Assembly: GCF_000195335.1 (NCBI RefSeq)
Contig: NC_015387.1
Coordinates: 992,001 to 1,056,000 of the forward strand
Direction: 5' to 3'
Length of the DNA: 64,000 nucleotides
DNA from: Marinithermus hydrothermalis DSM 14884
GTDB taxonomy: Bacteria > Deinococcota > Deinococci > Deinococcales > Marinithermaceae
Part shown: positions 26,376 to 34,686 of the stretch, one piece after another
Numbering within the stretch: the stretch's first letter is position 1
Layout: every line of letters starts with the position of its first letter
Made by a program: the position numbers and the translations under genes
Notes under the pieces: model-generated
Told to the model about the DNA's origin: nothing
The model's input: the letters and a program-made list of their open reading frames with translations, nothing else
Databases searched by the model: none

Positions 26376-27148
26376 CGGCCGTGCAGGGTGTCGAGCAGCT
26401 CCTGGTGGATGCGGCCGTTGCTCGCGACCAGGTACCGGTTCCCCAGGGCGTACGGCTCCCCGTGGATGCCGGTGACCGTGCCGCCAGCCTCCTCGATCAA
26501 CAGCCAGCCCGCGGCGACGTCCCAGGGGTTGAGCTTCACCTCCCAGAACCCCTCTAAACGCCCCGCGGCCACGTATGCCAGGTCCAGCGCGGCCGCGCCC
26601 GGCCGGCGTACCGTGAGCCCCTTGCGTAGGACCCGTTCGAAGTACTGGAGGTTCTCCGGGTCCTTATTAACGTCGTACGGGAAGCCCGTGGCGAGCAGGC
26701 TGCCGATCAGCGTCCCGGTCTGGCTTACGCGCAAGGGCCGGCTGTTCAGGTACGCGCCCCGGCCCCGGATCGCGGTGAAGAGCTCGTCCCGGGTCGAGTC
26801 CAGCACCACGCCGAGCTGGATCGCGCCGTCGATCTCGAGCGCGATCGAGACCGCGAAGAACGGGAAACCGTGGGCGAAGTTCACCGTGCCGTCCAGGGGA
26901 TCCACGATCCACCGGAACGCCCCCTCGCCCTGCTGGCCTTCCTCCTCTCCTAGCACGACGTGGTCGGGGTGACGCTCCATAAGGAACCGCCGGATCGCGG
27001 CCTCCGCCTCCCGGTCGGCCTGCGTGACCAGGTCGGTCGGGCCGGACTTGGTGGATTGGCTGAACCCCTTCTCCAGGTAGTACAGATGAATCCCCCGCGC
27101 GAGCCGAGCGGCCTCGATGGCGTCACGAAGCAACGCGTCCATGTCCAT
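26372..27148 (-). CDS. Inositol monophosphatase family protein (SuhB-like)
   Basis: A 258-residue Mg-dependent phosphatase. Metal-site motifs are VLGEEEG (about 66-72) and [12 protein letters not shown] (about 80-91), with the third site in [17 protein letters not shown]. The family includes inositol-1-phosphatase, fructose-1,6-bisphosphatase and 3'-phosphoadenosine phosphatase; motifs do not decide between these. It lies 11 nt downstream of prmC and is probably the last gene of the rpmH-rnpA-yidD-yidC-jag-prmC transcription unit. Confidence 0.9.
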   Translation of the reverse strand: MDMDALLRDAIEAARLARGIHLYYLEKGFSQSTKSGPTDLVTQADREAEAAIRRFLMERHPDHVVLGEEEGQQGEGAFRWIVDPLDGTVNFAHGFPFFAVSIALEIDGAIQLGVVLDSTRDELFTAIRGRGAYLNSRPLRVSQTGTLIGSLLATGFPYDVNKDPENLQYFERVLRKGLTVRRPGAAALDLAYVAAGRLEGFWEVKLNPWDVAAGWLLIEEAGGTVTGIHGEPYALGNRYLVASNGRIHQELLDTLHGR

Positions 27149-27159
27149 ACGCCTCTACC

Positions 27160-27990
27160 TTACCCGATCCGCGCGGTGAGGTACCGCGCCCGGCCCGCGA
27201 GGTCCTTACGAACCGAAACCGATGAGAACCCGAGCGCCTCGAGCTCCTCGGCCATCGTGTGCGCGTGGGTGGGGGAGAGCTCGAGCGCGAGCCACCCTCC
27301 GGGCTCGAGTGCCGCTTGGGCGACGCGGGCGAGGGGGCGGAGCACGTCCAGGCCCTCCGGTCCCGCGTAGAGGGCGGAGGGAGGCTCCCAGGCGAGTTCC
27401 GGGGGGGCCTCACGCCGGTACGCCTCGGGGAGGTACGGGGGGTTGCTGACGATAAGGTGGAACCCGGTGAGGCCGGCCGTGAACGCACCCTCCACCACCT
27501 CGATGGTGAGGCCCAGCCGGGCGGCGTTTTGCCGCGCGAGCGCGACGGCCGCGGGGTTGGTGTCCGTCGCCCACACGGCCGCGTCCGGCCGGGCGTGCTT
27601 GAGGGCGAGGGCGATCGCGCCGCTTCCCGTGCCCACGTCCAGCACCCTGGGGGCCGGCTGGTCCCGGAGCAGCTCGAGGGCGAGCTCCACCAGCCCCTCG
27701 GTCTCCGGCCGGGGGATGAGGACGCCCGGGGCGACCTTCAGGACCAGGCCGAAGAACTCGGCGGTGCCGAGGATGAGCTGCAGGGGTTTGCGGGTGACGC
27801 GTTCGCGCAGGATGGCTTCCAGGCGATGCACGACCGCCTGGGGGAGGGGTTCGTGCCGGCGCAGCCAGAAGGTGGCCGCGTCCTCCTGGGTGAGTGCCCG
27901 GAGGATCTGCTGGGCTTCCGCCTCTGGCGTCAAGACGCCCGCCTCCCGGAGGCGGGCCTCGGCGTGCTTTAGGGCCTCGAGGCGGGTCAC
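27160..27990 (-). CDS. prmC: Release-factor glutamine methyltransferase PrmC
   Basis: A 276-residue SAM-dependent enzyme modifying the GGQ glutamine of peptide release factors. It has an N-terminal helical domain, motif I VLDVGTGSGAIALALKH (about 115-131) and the diagnostic NPPYLPEAY (about 182-190). It opens with GTG one base after the jag stop; there is no strong Shine-Dalgarno, so it relies on coupling. Here it is joined to jag/yidC rather than to prfA. Confidence 0.93.
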   Translation of the reverse strand: MTRLEALKHAEARLREAGVLTPEAEAQQILRALTQEDAATFWLRRHEPLPQAVVHRLEAILRERVTRKPLQLILGTAEFFGLVLKVAPGVLIPRPETEGLVELALELLRDQPAPRVLDVGTGSGAIALALKHARPDAAVWATDTNPAAVALARQNAARLGLTIEVVEGAFTAGLTGFHLIVSNPPYLPEAYRREAPPELAWEPPSALYAGPEGLDVLRPLARVAQAALEPGGWLALELSPTHAHTMAEELEALGFSSVSVRKDLAGRARYLTARIG

Positions 27991-27991
27991 T

Positions 27992-28588
27992 TCAGGCGGA
28001 GTCGGGGGGGTTCTCGAGCGCGCGGGGCTTCACGACGACGTGCCGGCCCTCCCCTTCCCCGATGGACTCGGTGGTGACCTCGGGGTGGTCCTTGAGCGTC
28101 ATGTGGATGACGCGCCGTTCGGCCGGGCGCATGGGGGGCAGCTCGAGGGGCTGTCCGGTTTTGGCGACCCGGGCCGCGGCCTCGAGGGCGCGTTTTTTGA
28201 GGCGTTCCTCCTGGCGGCGTTTATAGCCAGCCGCGTCGAGGGTGGCGCGGTACTGGCTGCCGAAGTGCTTGGCGAGCACGGTGTTCACCAGGAACTCGAG
28301 GGCGGCTAGGGTCTTGCCCTCACGGCCGATGATGCGGCTGAGGTCGCCACCCAGGATCTCCACGTAGAGGCGGTCACCGTCCTGGCGGGTTTCGATCGCG
28401 TAGGAAGGGTCGAGGTAGAGGAGCAACCCCACCAGGAAGTGCTCCACGACGTCCTTCGGGCTTGGGGCGTTCCCGGTGTTGGCCTCGGCGGTGGGCTCCT
28501 CGAGGAGGGGTTTTAAGGGGGGTTCTTCCTCCCCGATGCCCAGTCCGGCGAGCAGGTCGTCCAGTCCTTTGTCCTTGTGTTCGTCCAT
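27992..28588 (-). CDS. jag: Jag/KhpB RNA-binding protein (KH-R3H)
   Basis: A 198-residue protein. After an acidic, Pro/Glu-rich N-terminus of about 45 residues comes the Jag KH-like domain with GGDLSRIIGREGKTLAALEFLVN, then an R3H domain with PPMRPAERRVIHMTLKDHPEVTTESIGEG. Jag proteins bind RNA and affect cell elongation and division in Gram-positives. Placement directly after yidC is a widely conserved arrangement. The usual long Jag_N domain is replaced by the short acidic segment. Confidence 0.92.
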   Translation of the reverse strand: MDEHKDKGLDDLLAGLGIGEEEPPLKPLLEEPTAEANTGNAPSPKDVVEHFLVGLLLYLDPSYAIETRQDGDRLYVEILGGDLSRIIGREGKTLAALEFLVNTVLAKHFGSQYRATLDAAGYKRRQEERLKKRALEAAARVAKTGQPLELPPMRPAERRVIHMTLKDHPEVTTESIGEGEGRHVVVKPRALENPPDSA

Positions 28589-28593
28589 GATCG

Positions 28594-29943
28594 TTACCCC
28601 GCTTTGGCGGGCGTGATGCCCAGCTGTTTATTGATGAGGAGCTGCTGTCCCAGGCCGATCAAGGTGGAGAAGACCCAGTACAGGGTGACGCCGGAGGGGA
28701 ACTGGAGCACCAGGTACACGAAGAAGAGGTTCATGAAGATGCTCTGGCGGATGATGTCCTTGTTCCCGTGGGCCATCAGGAGGGTCTGCACGATCATGAC
28801 GCCCACGTAGAGGATGGGCAGGATGTAGTACGGGTCCGGAAGGGCGAGGTCCGGGAGCCACAGGAAGCCCTGCCCGAACTCGAAGTTCGCGATCACACGC
28901 CAGAGGATGAACAGGATCGGGAGCTGGATGAACAGGGGCAGGCAACCAGAGGCTGGGTTGACCTTGTGCTCCTGGTACATCTTCATGAGGGCCTCGGTGC
29001 GCTTCTCCGGGTCGTTCTTGTACTTCTTGTTGATCTCGTCCATGAGCGGCTTAAGCCGGTTCAGCTCCGCCATGGACTTGAACTGCTGGTGCATCAAGGG
29101 CCAGAGCAGAAGGCGCACGAAGAGGGTGAGCACCAGAATCGCGAGCCCCCAGTTTCCGGTAAAGCGGTAGGCCGTCTCCATGATGTAGATCAGGCCCAGG
29201 GAGAGCGTGCCCCAGATGTTGGCCTGGAAGAGGCCCGGAAGGTCATAGTAGCCTTCCACGTAAAAGCGCACCAGCTCGTTCTGCCCCCCGTACACCTGGA
29301 GCCGGTGGGTGCCTGCGGGCAACGTGATCGCTGCAACCGCCCCGTTATTCTCGAGGGTTACCTTGCCCTCGAGCACCTCGTCCGGGCGCAGCACCAGCGC
29401 GAACCCCGCCTTGGGCTTGGTCTGGAAGGCGATGTAGCTAAAGGGGGATTGTCCCGCTTGCAGTGGCACCGTGTCCCCAGGGGGGAGGAGCTTGGTGACG
29501 GGACGGTCCGTGCCGTTGATCCCGGACCAGTACAGCGTGGTTTGGGTGGGGACGGTGACCGTGAGGTCCACGGTGTAGAACTGAGGGTTGATGGTGTAGA
29601 CGATCTCGAGCCCTTCCGCTTGGAAGGCGGCCACCAGCAGGTCGCCCTGTTGGGTGAACTCGGCCGTTGGGTTTGTGAGACCCTCGAGGGTGCCGGGGAG
29701 AGGGAGGCCCTCTTTAACCAGGTTGATCTTGCCCTGGTAGTTGTCCTTGTAGTCCTGTCCCTTAAACCGCTTGACGAACCACCCGACGATGCGACCTTGT
29801 TCGTCGAATGCGATGTCCGCCAGGTTGGTGACCGCGACGTGCTCGGGCGTGCCGTCACTGTTCACATCCACGCGACGCCACTCGGCGTTCAGGGCGAACG
29901 CGGGGAGCAGCAGGATCAGCAGTAGGGGAAGTACTCGCTTCAT
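28594..29943 (-). CDS. yidC: Membrane protein insertase YidC
   Basis: A 449-residue insertase with signal/anchor [20 protein letters not shown], a periplasmic beta domain (about 20-235) and the conserved five-helix core from [27 protein letters not shown], with the coiled cytoplasmic hairpin [16 protein letters not shown] and the phrase [24 protein letters not shown]. It inserts proteins into the cytoplasmic membrane with or without Sec. GGAGG precedes the start, which overlaps the yidD stop (ATGA). Confidence 0.95.
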   Translation of the reverse strand: MKRVLPLLLILLLPAFALNAEWRRVDVNSDGTPEHVAVTNLADIAFDEQGRIVGWFVKRFKGQDYKDNYQGKINLVKEGLPLPGTLEGLTNPTAEFTQQGDLLVAAFQAEGLEIVYTINPQFYTVDLTVTVPTQTTLYWSGINGTDRPVTKLLPPGDTVPLQAGQSPFSYIAFQTKPKAGFALVLRPDEVLEGKVTLENNGAVAAITLPAGTHRLQVYGGQNELVRFYVEGYYDLPGLFQANIWGTLSLGLIYIMETAYRFTGNWGLAILVLTLFVRLLLWPLMHQQFKSMAELNRLKPLMDEINKKYKNDPEKRTEALMKMYQEHKVNPASGCLPLFIQLPILFILWRVIANFEFGQGFLWLPDLALPDPYYILPILYVGVMIVQTLLMAHGNKDIIRQSIFMNLFFVYLVLQFPSGVTLYWVFSTLIGLGQQLLINKQLGITPAKAG

Positions 29944-30176
29944 CGTTCCTCCGTACGGCGTGGCGCGGGCGGGACGGGGTCGAACCCGCCGGGGTTGAGG
30001 GGGTGGCAGCGTAGAATCCGACGCACCGCCAGGTAGCTTCCCAAAACCGCGCCGTGTATGCGGATCGCCTCCACCGCATAGTGCGAGCAGGTGGGGTGGA
30101 ACCGGCAGCTGGGTGGCTTCAGCGGGGAGATGAACCGCTGGTACCCTCGGATAAGTCCGATCAAGAGGGTGCGCAT
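29940..30176 (-). CDS. yidD: Membrane protein insertion efficiency factor YidD
   Basis: About 78 residues from [31 protein letters not shown] (start at 30176, GAAGG upstream; a longer start 20 codons earlier would overlap rnpA). The YidD hallmarks are the three Cys around [15 protein letters not shown] and [18 protein letters not shown]. It is a small amphipathic membrane-associated protein helping YidC-dependent insertion. Confidence 0.94.
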   Translation of the reverse strand: MRTLLIGLIRGYQRFISPLKPPSCRFHPTCSHYAVEAIRIHGAVLGSYLAVRRILRCHPLNPGGFDPVPPAPRRTEER

Positions 30177-30189
30177 ACCTTCAGCAATT

Positions 30190-30642
30190 TTAACCCTTGA
30201 CCAGACCGCTTTTGGCAAGGGCTTTCCTGAGGTCACGGGCGAGTTCTTGGAAGCTGGCCTGAGCGGCTTCGGGGCGGGCGATGATCATGATCTCGGCGGG
30301 CGGTAGGTGCAACCGACGCACGATCTCACGGATGCGCCGGCGGACCTTGTTGCGTACCACGGCCTTCCCGACCTTTTTAGAGACGACGATGCCGACCCGA
30401 ATCTCGGAAGCGTTGAGGGGCAACCACCGCACCGAAACCAGGCGGCTTCGGCCGGGGCGCCCCTTGCGGACACGGCGGAACGCCGCGTCCCCGCGCAGCG
30501 AGGTTAGACGGTGAGGCGCTTGCGTCCCTTGCGACGACGGCGCGCCAGCACCTTTCGACCACCGGGCGTTTTCATGCGTGCCCGGAACCCGTGGGTCTTC
30601 GCCCGCTTGCGACGATTGGGTTGCCATGTGCGCTTCATTCAT
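30190..30642 (-). CDS. rnpA: Ribonuclease P protein component, N-terminally extended
   Basis: A 150-residue protein subunit of RNase P. The conserved core starts at about residue 46 ([17 protein letters not shown]) and includes the RNA-binding stretch [26 protein letters not shown]. The first 45 residues, rich in Ser/Gly/Gln, come from reading the rpmH gene in another frame. The ATG at 30642 is 4 nt upstream of the rpmH ATG and both use the same GGAGGTCC. The same overlap is documented for Thermus, so the long form is likely real. Confidence 0.93.
   Translation of the reverse strand: MNEAHMATQSSQAGEDPRVPGTHENARWSKGAGAPSSQGTQAPHRLTSLRGDAAFRRVRKGRPGRSRLVSVRWLPLNASEIRVGIVVSKKVGKAVVRNKVRRRIREIVRRLHLPPAEIMIIARPEAAQASFQELARDLRKALAKSGLVKG
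30504..30638 (-). CDS. rpmH: Ribosomal protein L34
   Basis: A 44-residue basic protein starting [20 protein letters not shown] and ending GRKRLTV, a standard L34 sequence. It is wholly contained in rnpA in a different frame; its start lies 4 nt after the rnpA start, so one ribosome-binding site serves both. No dnaA gene or DnaA box is seen upstream, unlike the classic dnaA-rpmH-rnpA order. Confidence 0.96.
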   Translation of the reverse strand: MKRTWQPNRRKRAKTHGFRARMKTPGGRKVLARRRRKGRKRLTV

Positions 30643-30720
30643 GGACCTCCTTCAACTCCGTTTCGTATGGTACAGGTTCAAGCCGCAACGGTGCCGCGCG
30701 GCTCCATACAGGGCCGAATG

Positions 30721-30726
30721 ATTGTA
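30721..30726 (-). promoter_or_regulatory. rpmH: -10 element upstream of rnpA/rpmH
   Basis: Minus-strand TACAAT about 80 nt upstream of the shared start region; -35 unclear. Confidence 0.4.
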
Positions 30727-30818
30727 CCACAGGCCGCGTGGGCGCTTCCAGTAGGGGCTCGGTAAGCGGGCATGGGGGCGTGTGTAGCTCAGCTCGCTTT
30801 TTGAATTTTATTCCCATA

Positions 30819-30824
30819 TATATT
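30819..30824 (+). promoter_or_regulatory. -10 element of the MarR-family gene in an A/T-rich patch
   Basis: TATATT, 8 nt before the ATG at 30833. The stretch 30797-30830 is far richer in A/T than its surroundings and holds the direct repeat TTTGAA (at about 30800 and 30823), a plausible MarR-binding zone. Confidence 0.45.
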
Positions 30825-30832
30825 TGAAGGAT

Positions 30833-31267
30833 ATGAAGAGTCCGCCCGCGCACCTGGTGGAGGAGCTGTCCCAGCTGGGGTACACCCTCATGCGCCTTCT
30901 GCTCACCGAAGCCAAGGAGATCTTTGCCCAGGAGGGCCTCTCCCGGCTGCAGGCTGAAGTACTCAAACTTGTAGCCGAGGGCATTAACCTGCCCTCACGC
31001 CTGGCCGAACACCTCGAGGTCCAACCCTCACAGATCTCCCATCTCCTGGCCTCCTTGGAGGAAGCCGGACTGATTGAGCGCCGGCTCGACCCGCAGGACC
31101 GCAGGCGGGTACTGTTAACCCTCACGGAAAACGGTGTGGCTTTGCAACGCAGGATAGAGGCGGCCTGGCACCAGGTGTACGGCCGCCGCTTGAGCCGCTT
31201 AAGCCCGGAGGAGCTGCACGCCTTCCGGGACGTACTGCGCAAGCTCACGGAGGTGGATGATGCGTAG
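30833..31267 (+). CDS. MarR-family transcriptional regulator
   Basis: About 144 residues. Winged helix-turn-helix of MarR type: INLPSRLAEHLEVQPSQISHLLASLEEAGLIERR followed by the wing DPQDRRRVLLTLTENG, with dimer helices at both ends. ATG at 30833 is preferred (a TTG at 30824 would overlap the -10 box). It is the first gene of the efflux operon and overlaps the first TolC-like gene by 11 nt; local repression of the pump is the usual arrangement. Confidence 0.92.
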   Translation: MKSPPAHLVEELSQLGYTLMRLLLTEAKEIFAQEGLSRLQAEVLKLVAEGINLPSRLAEHLEVQPSQISHLLASLEEAGLIERRLDPQDRRRVLLTLTENGVALQRRIEAAWHQVYGRRLSRLSPEELHAFRDVLRKLTEVDDA

Positions 31268-32528
31268 GATCTGGGGGGTTTTGCCCTTTCTCCTTCCTGT
31301 GTGGGCCCAGACCGCACTGGCTCCCCTCCAGGCACACCCCCTTCGCCTCCAGGCAGAGGCGAGCCTTCAAGCGGCCCAGCGAAACCTCGAGGCGCAGGCC
31401 CCGTTGTGGTCCTTGAACCTCCAGGGCAGCTACGCCCGGTTTGGGTACGAGTGCACGCCGGAACGTCTTTGCGATAGCCTCCCGGAGACGGCGCAGGGGC
31501 TTACCGTGGCGTTGGTGCTCACCCCCTTCCCCTTTGGGGACGCGGAGGACGGGGTGCGGAGGGCCCGTATCGCTTTACGGCGCGCGGAGCTGGCCTACCG
31601 GCGTACCCTCACGGCCTTGCAGGCCCAGGCGGTGGCAGCGTACGGGCGCTACCAGGAAGCCCGGCTTGCGGAGGCGCTGGCGCAGAAAGGGCTGGCCTTA
31701 GCCCAAAAAACCCTGGAGGCCGCCAAGGCGCGCCAGGCGAGCCCGCGCGAGATCCGCGAGGCCGAGATTGCCTTGCAGGAAGCGCAAAATCGGTTGGCCG
31801 AGGCCCAGCGAGGGGTAGCGCTGGCCCGGCAAGCAGTGGAAGGGCTGGTGGACCTGGAGGTCCCCCTGCCCGAGATTCCTCTCCCCCAGGGAAGAACGCC
31901 CTTGAGCTTGGAGGAGGCCCGTTTGGGCGTGGAGGAGGCTGAGGTAGCCTACAGCGCGGCGCAACGAAACCTCCTTCCCACCCTGCAAGGCAGTTTTTCC
32001 TTCTACCCGAACGATCACGACACGATTTCCTTAAGCCTGAGCTCCCGCACTTTCCAACCCACCCTAGCGTACACCCGTCAGGACCCGGCCCGGAGCGCTA
32101 CTCCCGTGCCGGGTGGGGGGAGTTACCGGAGTACGGACGAGGCGAAGCTCTCCCTTTCCCTGACCCTTTCCCCAGCGCTGCTCGCCGCCTTGGACGCGGC
32201 CAAGGCCCAGGTGCAGGCTGCGCAAAGGGCCCTCCAGGCGGCGGAAGTCCAGGCGCGGGTTCAGGAGGAAACCTTAAGGAACGCCTTGCGGGACGCGGAG
32301 GCGGCTTTAGCCCTCGCCCGGTTACGCCAAGACGCCGCGCGCAAAACCTTGGAGGAGGCCCGGGCGCGGCTGGCCCTAGGCTTAGAAAGCCCCTTGGGGG
32401 TGCTGCAAGCCGAGCTCGCCCTTCTCCAAGCGGAACTCGCCCGCTTGCAAGCGGAGAATGCCCTGAGAAACCGCACGTTGGAGTTGTACCAGTTCTACGG
32501 AGAGATTCTGCCGGAGGTGATGCCATGA
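31257..32528 (+). CDS. TolC-like outer membrane efflux protein
   Basis: A 423-residue protein with signal peptide MMRRIWGVLPFLLPVWA and two long coiled-coil repeats (about 95-205 and 315-415, rich in Ala/Glu/Gln/Arg). Between and before them are beta segments of TolC type: SLNLQGSYARFGYE...GLTVALVLTPF and LPTLQGSFSFYPNDHDTISLSLS...KLSLSLTLS. This fits an outer-membrane barrel with a periplasmic helical tunnel. It precedes a second, shorter TolC-like gene, then the adaptor and the pump. Confidence 0.88.
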   Translation: MMRRIWGVLPFLLPVWAQTALAPLQAHPLRLQAEASLQAAQRNLEAQAPLWSLNLQGSYARFGYECTPERLCDSLPETAQGLTVALVLTPFPFGDAEDGVRRARIALRRAELAYRRTLTALQAQAVAAYGRYQEARLAEALAQKGLALAQKTLEAAKARQASPREIREAEIALQEAQNRLAEAQRGVALARQAVEGLVDLEVPLPEIPLPQGRTPLSLEEARLGVEEAEVAYSAAQRNLLPTLQGSFSFYPNDHDTISLSLSSRTFQPTLAYTRQDPARSATPVPGGGSYRSTDEAKLSLSLTLSPALLAALDAAKAQVQAAQRALQAAEVQARVQEETLRNALRDAEAALALARLRQDAARKTLEEARARLALGLESPLGVLQAELALLQAELARLQAENALRNRTLELYQFYGEILPEVMP

Positions 32529-33487
32529 GAGCGGTTTGGCTGGTCCTTTTGCTCACGCCTGCCCTAGCGCAGTCCCTACCCGAAGCCCTACAAAAAGCAC
32601 CGGAGGTCCCTGCCGTGGTCACGGCCCGGCTGGAGTACGAGACGCGCTCGAAGGATCTGGAGCGCACGCTCCAGGATCCCTTGCGGACCTCCCTCGCCGA
32701 GCTCCAGGCGCGGCAAGCGGTTGCGCTAGCCAAAGCCCAGCTCGAACAAGCCCTTGCCCAAGCGCGAGCGGAGATCGTTACCGTCTACACCCAGGCCCTC
32801 GAGGCCACCCTCCAGGTGCGCTTGGCGGAGAAGGCCTTGGAGGTGGCGAAGCTGAGCTTAAAAGCCGCGGAGATCCGCTACAACGGAGGCGGAGCCACGA
32901 GCCTGGATCTACTAGAGGCGCAAAACCGAGTCCTGGAAGCGCGCAAGAACCTGGAGCAGGCCCGGCGGGGGCAGGAGAGCGCTCTGGCTAGCCTCGCCAA
33001 CTTGGTGGGTTCCTGGACTCCGGAAAGCGTTACCGAGCTTCCTCCCTTGCCTGAACCCACGATCGTTGCAGAACTTCTGGCCGCACACGCCGACCTATTG
33101 CAGCTCAAGCAGTCCCTGGAGCGGCTCCGTTTTCAGCGGGGTTTGCTCGACGAAAGCTTCACCCCCAAAAAAGAGATCGAAGCCCTCGAGGACCAGATAC
33201 AGACCCTCGCCACGAACCTGGATAGCCTGGAGCGATCCCTAAAGGTAGGGCTGGAGGCCCGGTACGCCCAGCTCGAGCCGCTGCTTCAAGGGGTCAAGAC
33301 GGCGGAGGAAGCGTTGAAGATCGCTCAGGAACGCTACGCAGCCGAGGAAGCGCGTTTCCAGGCAGGACTGGCCAGCCAGCTCTCCCTTTTGCAACAAGAA
33401 CTGAACCTGCAGCAGGCGGAGCTGGCTTTGGAGCAGGCCAAGCACGCGTACCTGAAGGCCTACTACGACCTTCTATCCACGAGGTGA
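32525..33487 (+). CDS. Short TolC-like helical protein without visible barrel strands
   Basis: A 320-residue secreted protein (signal MRAVWLVLLLTPALA) made almost wholly of coiled coil: about 45-165 and 190-315. It shares the TolC helix phrases AAEIRYNGGGATSLDLLEAQNRVLEARKNLEQA and AQERYAAEEARFQAGLASQLSLLQQELNLQQAELALEQAKH. The positions where TolC has outer-membrane beta strands are filled with DPLRTSLAEL and FTPKKEIEALEDQ. It may be a periplasmic partner of the first protein. Overlaps its neighbours by 4 nt. Confidence 0.75.
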   Translation: MRAVWLVLLLTPALAQSLPEALQKAPEVPAVVTARLEYETRSKDLERTLQDPLRTSLAELQARQAVALAKAQLEQALAQARAEIVTVYTQALEATLQVRLAEKALEVAKLSLKAAEIRYNGGGATSLDLLEAQNRVLEARKNLEQARRGQESALASLANLVGSWTPESVTELPPLPEPTIVAELLAAHADLLQLKQSLERLRFQRGLLDESFTPKKEIEALEDQIQTLATNLDSLERSLKVGLEARYAQLEPLLQGVKTAEEALKIAQERYAAEEARFQAGLASQLSLLQQELNLQQAELALEQAKHAYLKAYYDLLSTR

Positions 33488-33489
33488 CC

Positions 33490-34686
33490 ATGCGCAAGGT
33501 TGTGCTGTTCCTCCCCCTTCTCCTCATTGCTTGCGCGCCGAAACCCAAAGCTACCGCCTCCACCCTCGCCGTTGACGCGCCGGAAACGGCCCGTGAGGCT
33601 CCGGCCCTGGTCGTGCGTACGGTCCTGGCGGAGCGGGGCACCCTGTACAGGGAAGGCCAGACCCAAGCGCGGATAGAGCCCGAACGGGAAAGCCGGGTGG
33701 CCGCGGGGGTTTCGGGACGGGTGGTTCAGGCCCTGGACCCGGGCACTCGAGTCGAGGCGGGCGACGCCGTGGTGGTGCTGGACGAGCAACCCTTCCAGGA
33801 CGCTTTAGAAGCCGCGCGTTTGGCCCTGAAACAGGCGCAGGCCAACCTGGAACGGGCCGAGGCTCAGGCGCGAGAAAACCGCCCGGTGCTCCTGGCGCAG
33901 CTGGAGTCGGCTCGCCTTGCCTTGGAGGCCGCGACGAAACGGTACGAGGAGGCCAAAGCCCTTTACGAAGCCGGGACCCTGGCGCGGCTGGACCTGCTCA
34001 ACCTCGAGGCCCAGTGGAGGCAGGCGGAAGCGGCTTATAAAAACGCTCAGGAGGCCCTCAACCGGCTGGACCGGGGGGATGACCTACGGTTGTTACGGCT
34101 TCAGGTGGAGCAGGCCGCCCTTCAGGTGCGGCAGGCGGAACGGAACCTGAGGGAGGCGCGAATCCGTGCGCCTTTCGCCGGGGAGGTGATGGAGCTCTAT
34201 GTGCGGGTGGGAGAGTTCGCGGCTGCAGGACAGCCCGCCTTTCGCCTGGGTTCCTTGAGCCTGCTCGCCAAGGCCCACTTGGCCCCGGAGGAGGCCGCGC
34301 TCCTCACCCCGGACGGATCCTTCGAACTGGCGCAGGACGGAAAACGGTACCCGGCCCGCTTGGTGCGAAAAACCGGGCTCCCAGGCCAAAACCGCCTGGT
34401 GGAGGTGGTGTTTGCGCCCGAAGGCGCGCTTAAACCTGGAACGGCGGAGCTTCGCTACCGCATGCCCTTGGCCGAGGGGGTGCTCCTTCCCGCCGGAGCC
34501 CTTAAGGTCGAGAACGGACAGGCTTATGTGTTCGTGATGGCGGAGGGCCGGGCGCAGAAAACAGCGGTGGTGCTGTTGGCGAGCCAAGGGGGCCGGGTGG
34601 TCGTACAGGGCCTGCCCGAAGGCGCTCGGGTGATCTACCCGGTACCGGAGAGCTTGCAGGATGGGGATAAGGTGGAGGCGCTATGA
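33490..34686 (+). CDS. RND efflux periplasmic adaptor (membrane-fusion) lipoprotein
   Basis: About 398 residues. MRKVVLFLPLLLIACAPK gives a lipoprotein signal with lipobox LLIAC. The body has the adaptor layout: biotinyl-lipoyl-like half-motifs (RVAAGVSGRVVQALDPGTRVEAGDAVVVLD, later RIRAPFAGEVMELYVRVGEF) around a helical hairpin (about 100-210), then beta-barrel and membrane-proximal domains. ATG at 33490 is preferred over GTG 33484 because GAGGTG lies before it. It couples the RND pump to the outer channel. Confidence 0.9.
   Translation: MRKVVLFLPLLLIACAPKPKATASTLAVDAPETAREAPALVVRTVLAERGTLYREGQTQARIEPERESRVAAGVSGRVVQALDPGTRVEAGDAVVVLDEQPFQDALEAARLALKQAQANLERAEAQARENRPVLLAQLESARLALEAATKRYEEAKALYEAGTLARLDLLNLEAQWRQAEAAYKNAQEALNRLDRGDDLRLLRLQVEQAALQVRQAERNLREARIRAPFAGEVMELYVRVGEFAAAGQPAFRLGSLSLLAKAHLAPEEAALLTPDGSFELAQDGKRYPARLVRKTGLPGQNRLVEVVFAPEGALKPGTAELRYRMPLAEGVLLPAGALKVENGQAYVFVMAEGRAQKTAVVLLASQGGRVVVQGLPEGARVIYPVPESLQDGDKVEAL

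Noticed and set aside
30643-30820. Replication origin next to rpmH/rnpA
   Set aside because: No dnaA gene and no cluster of DnaA boxes (TTATCCACA-like) are present in the gap.
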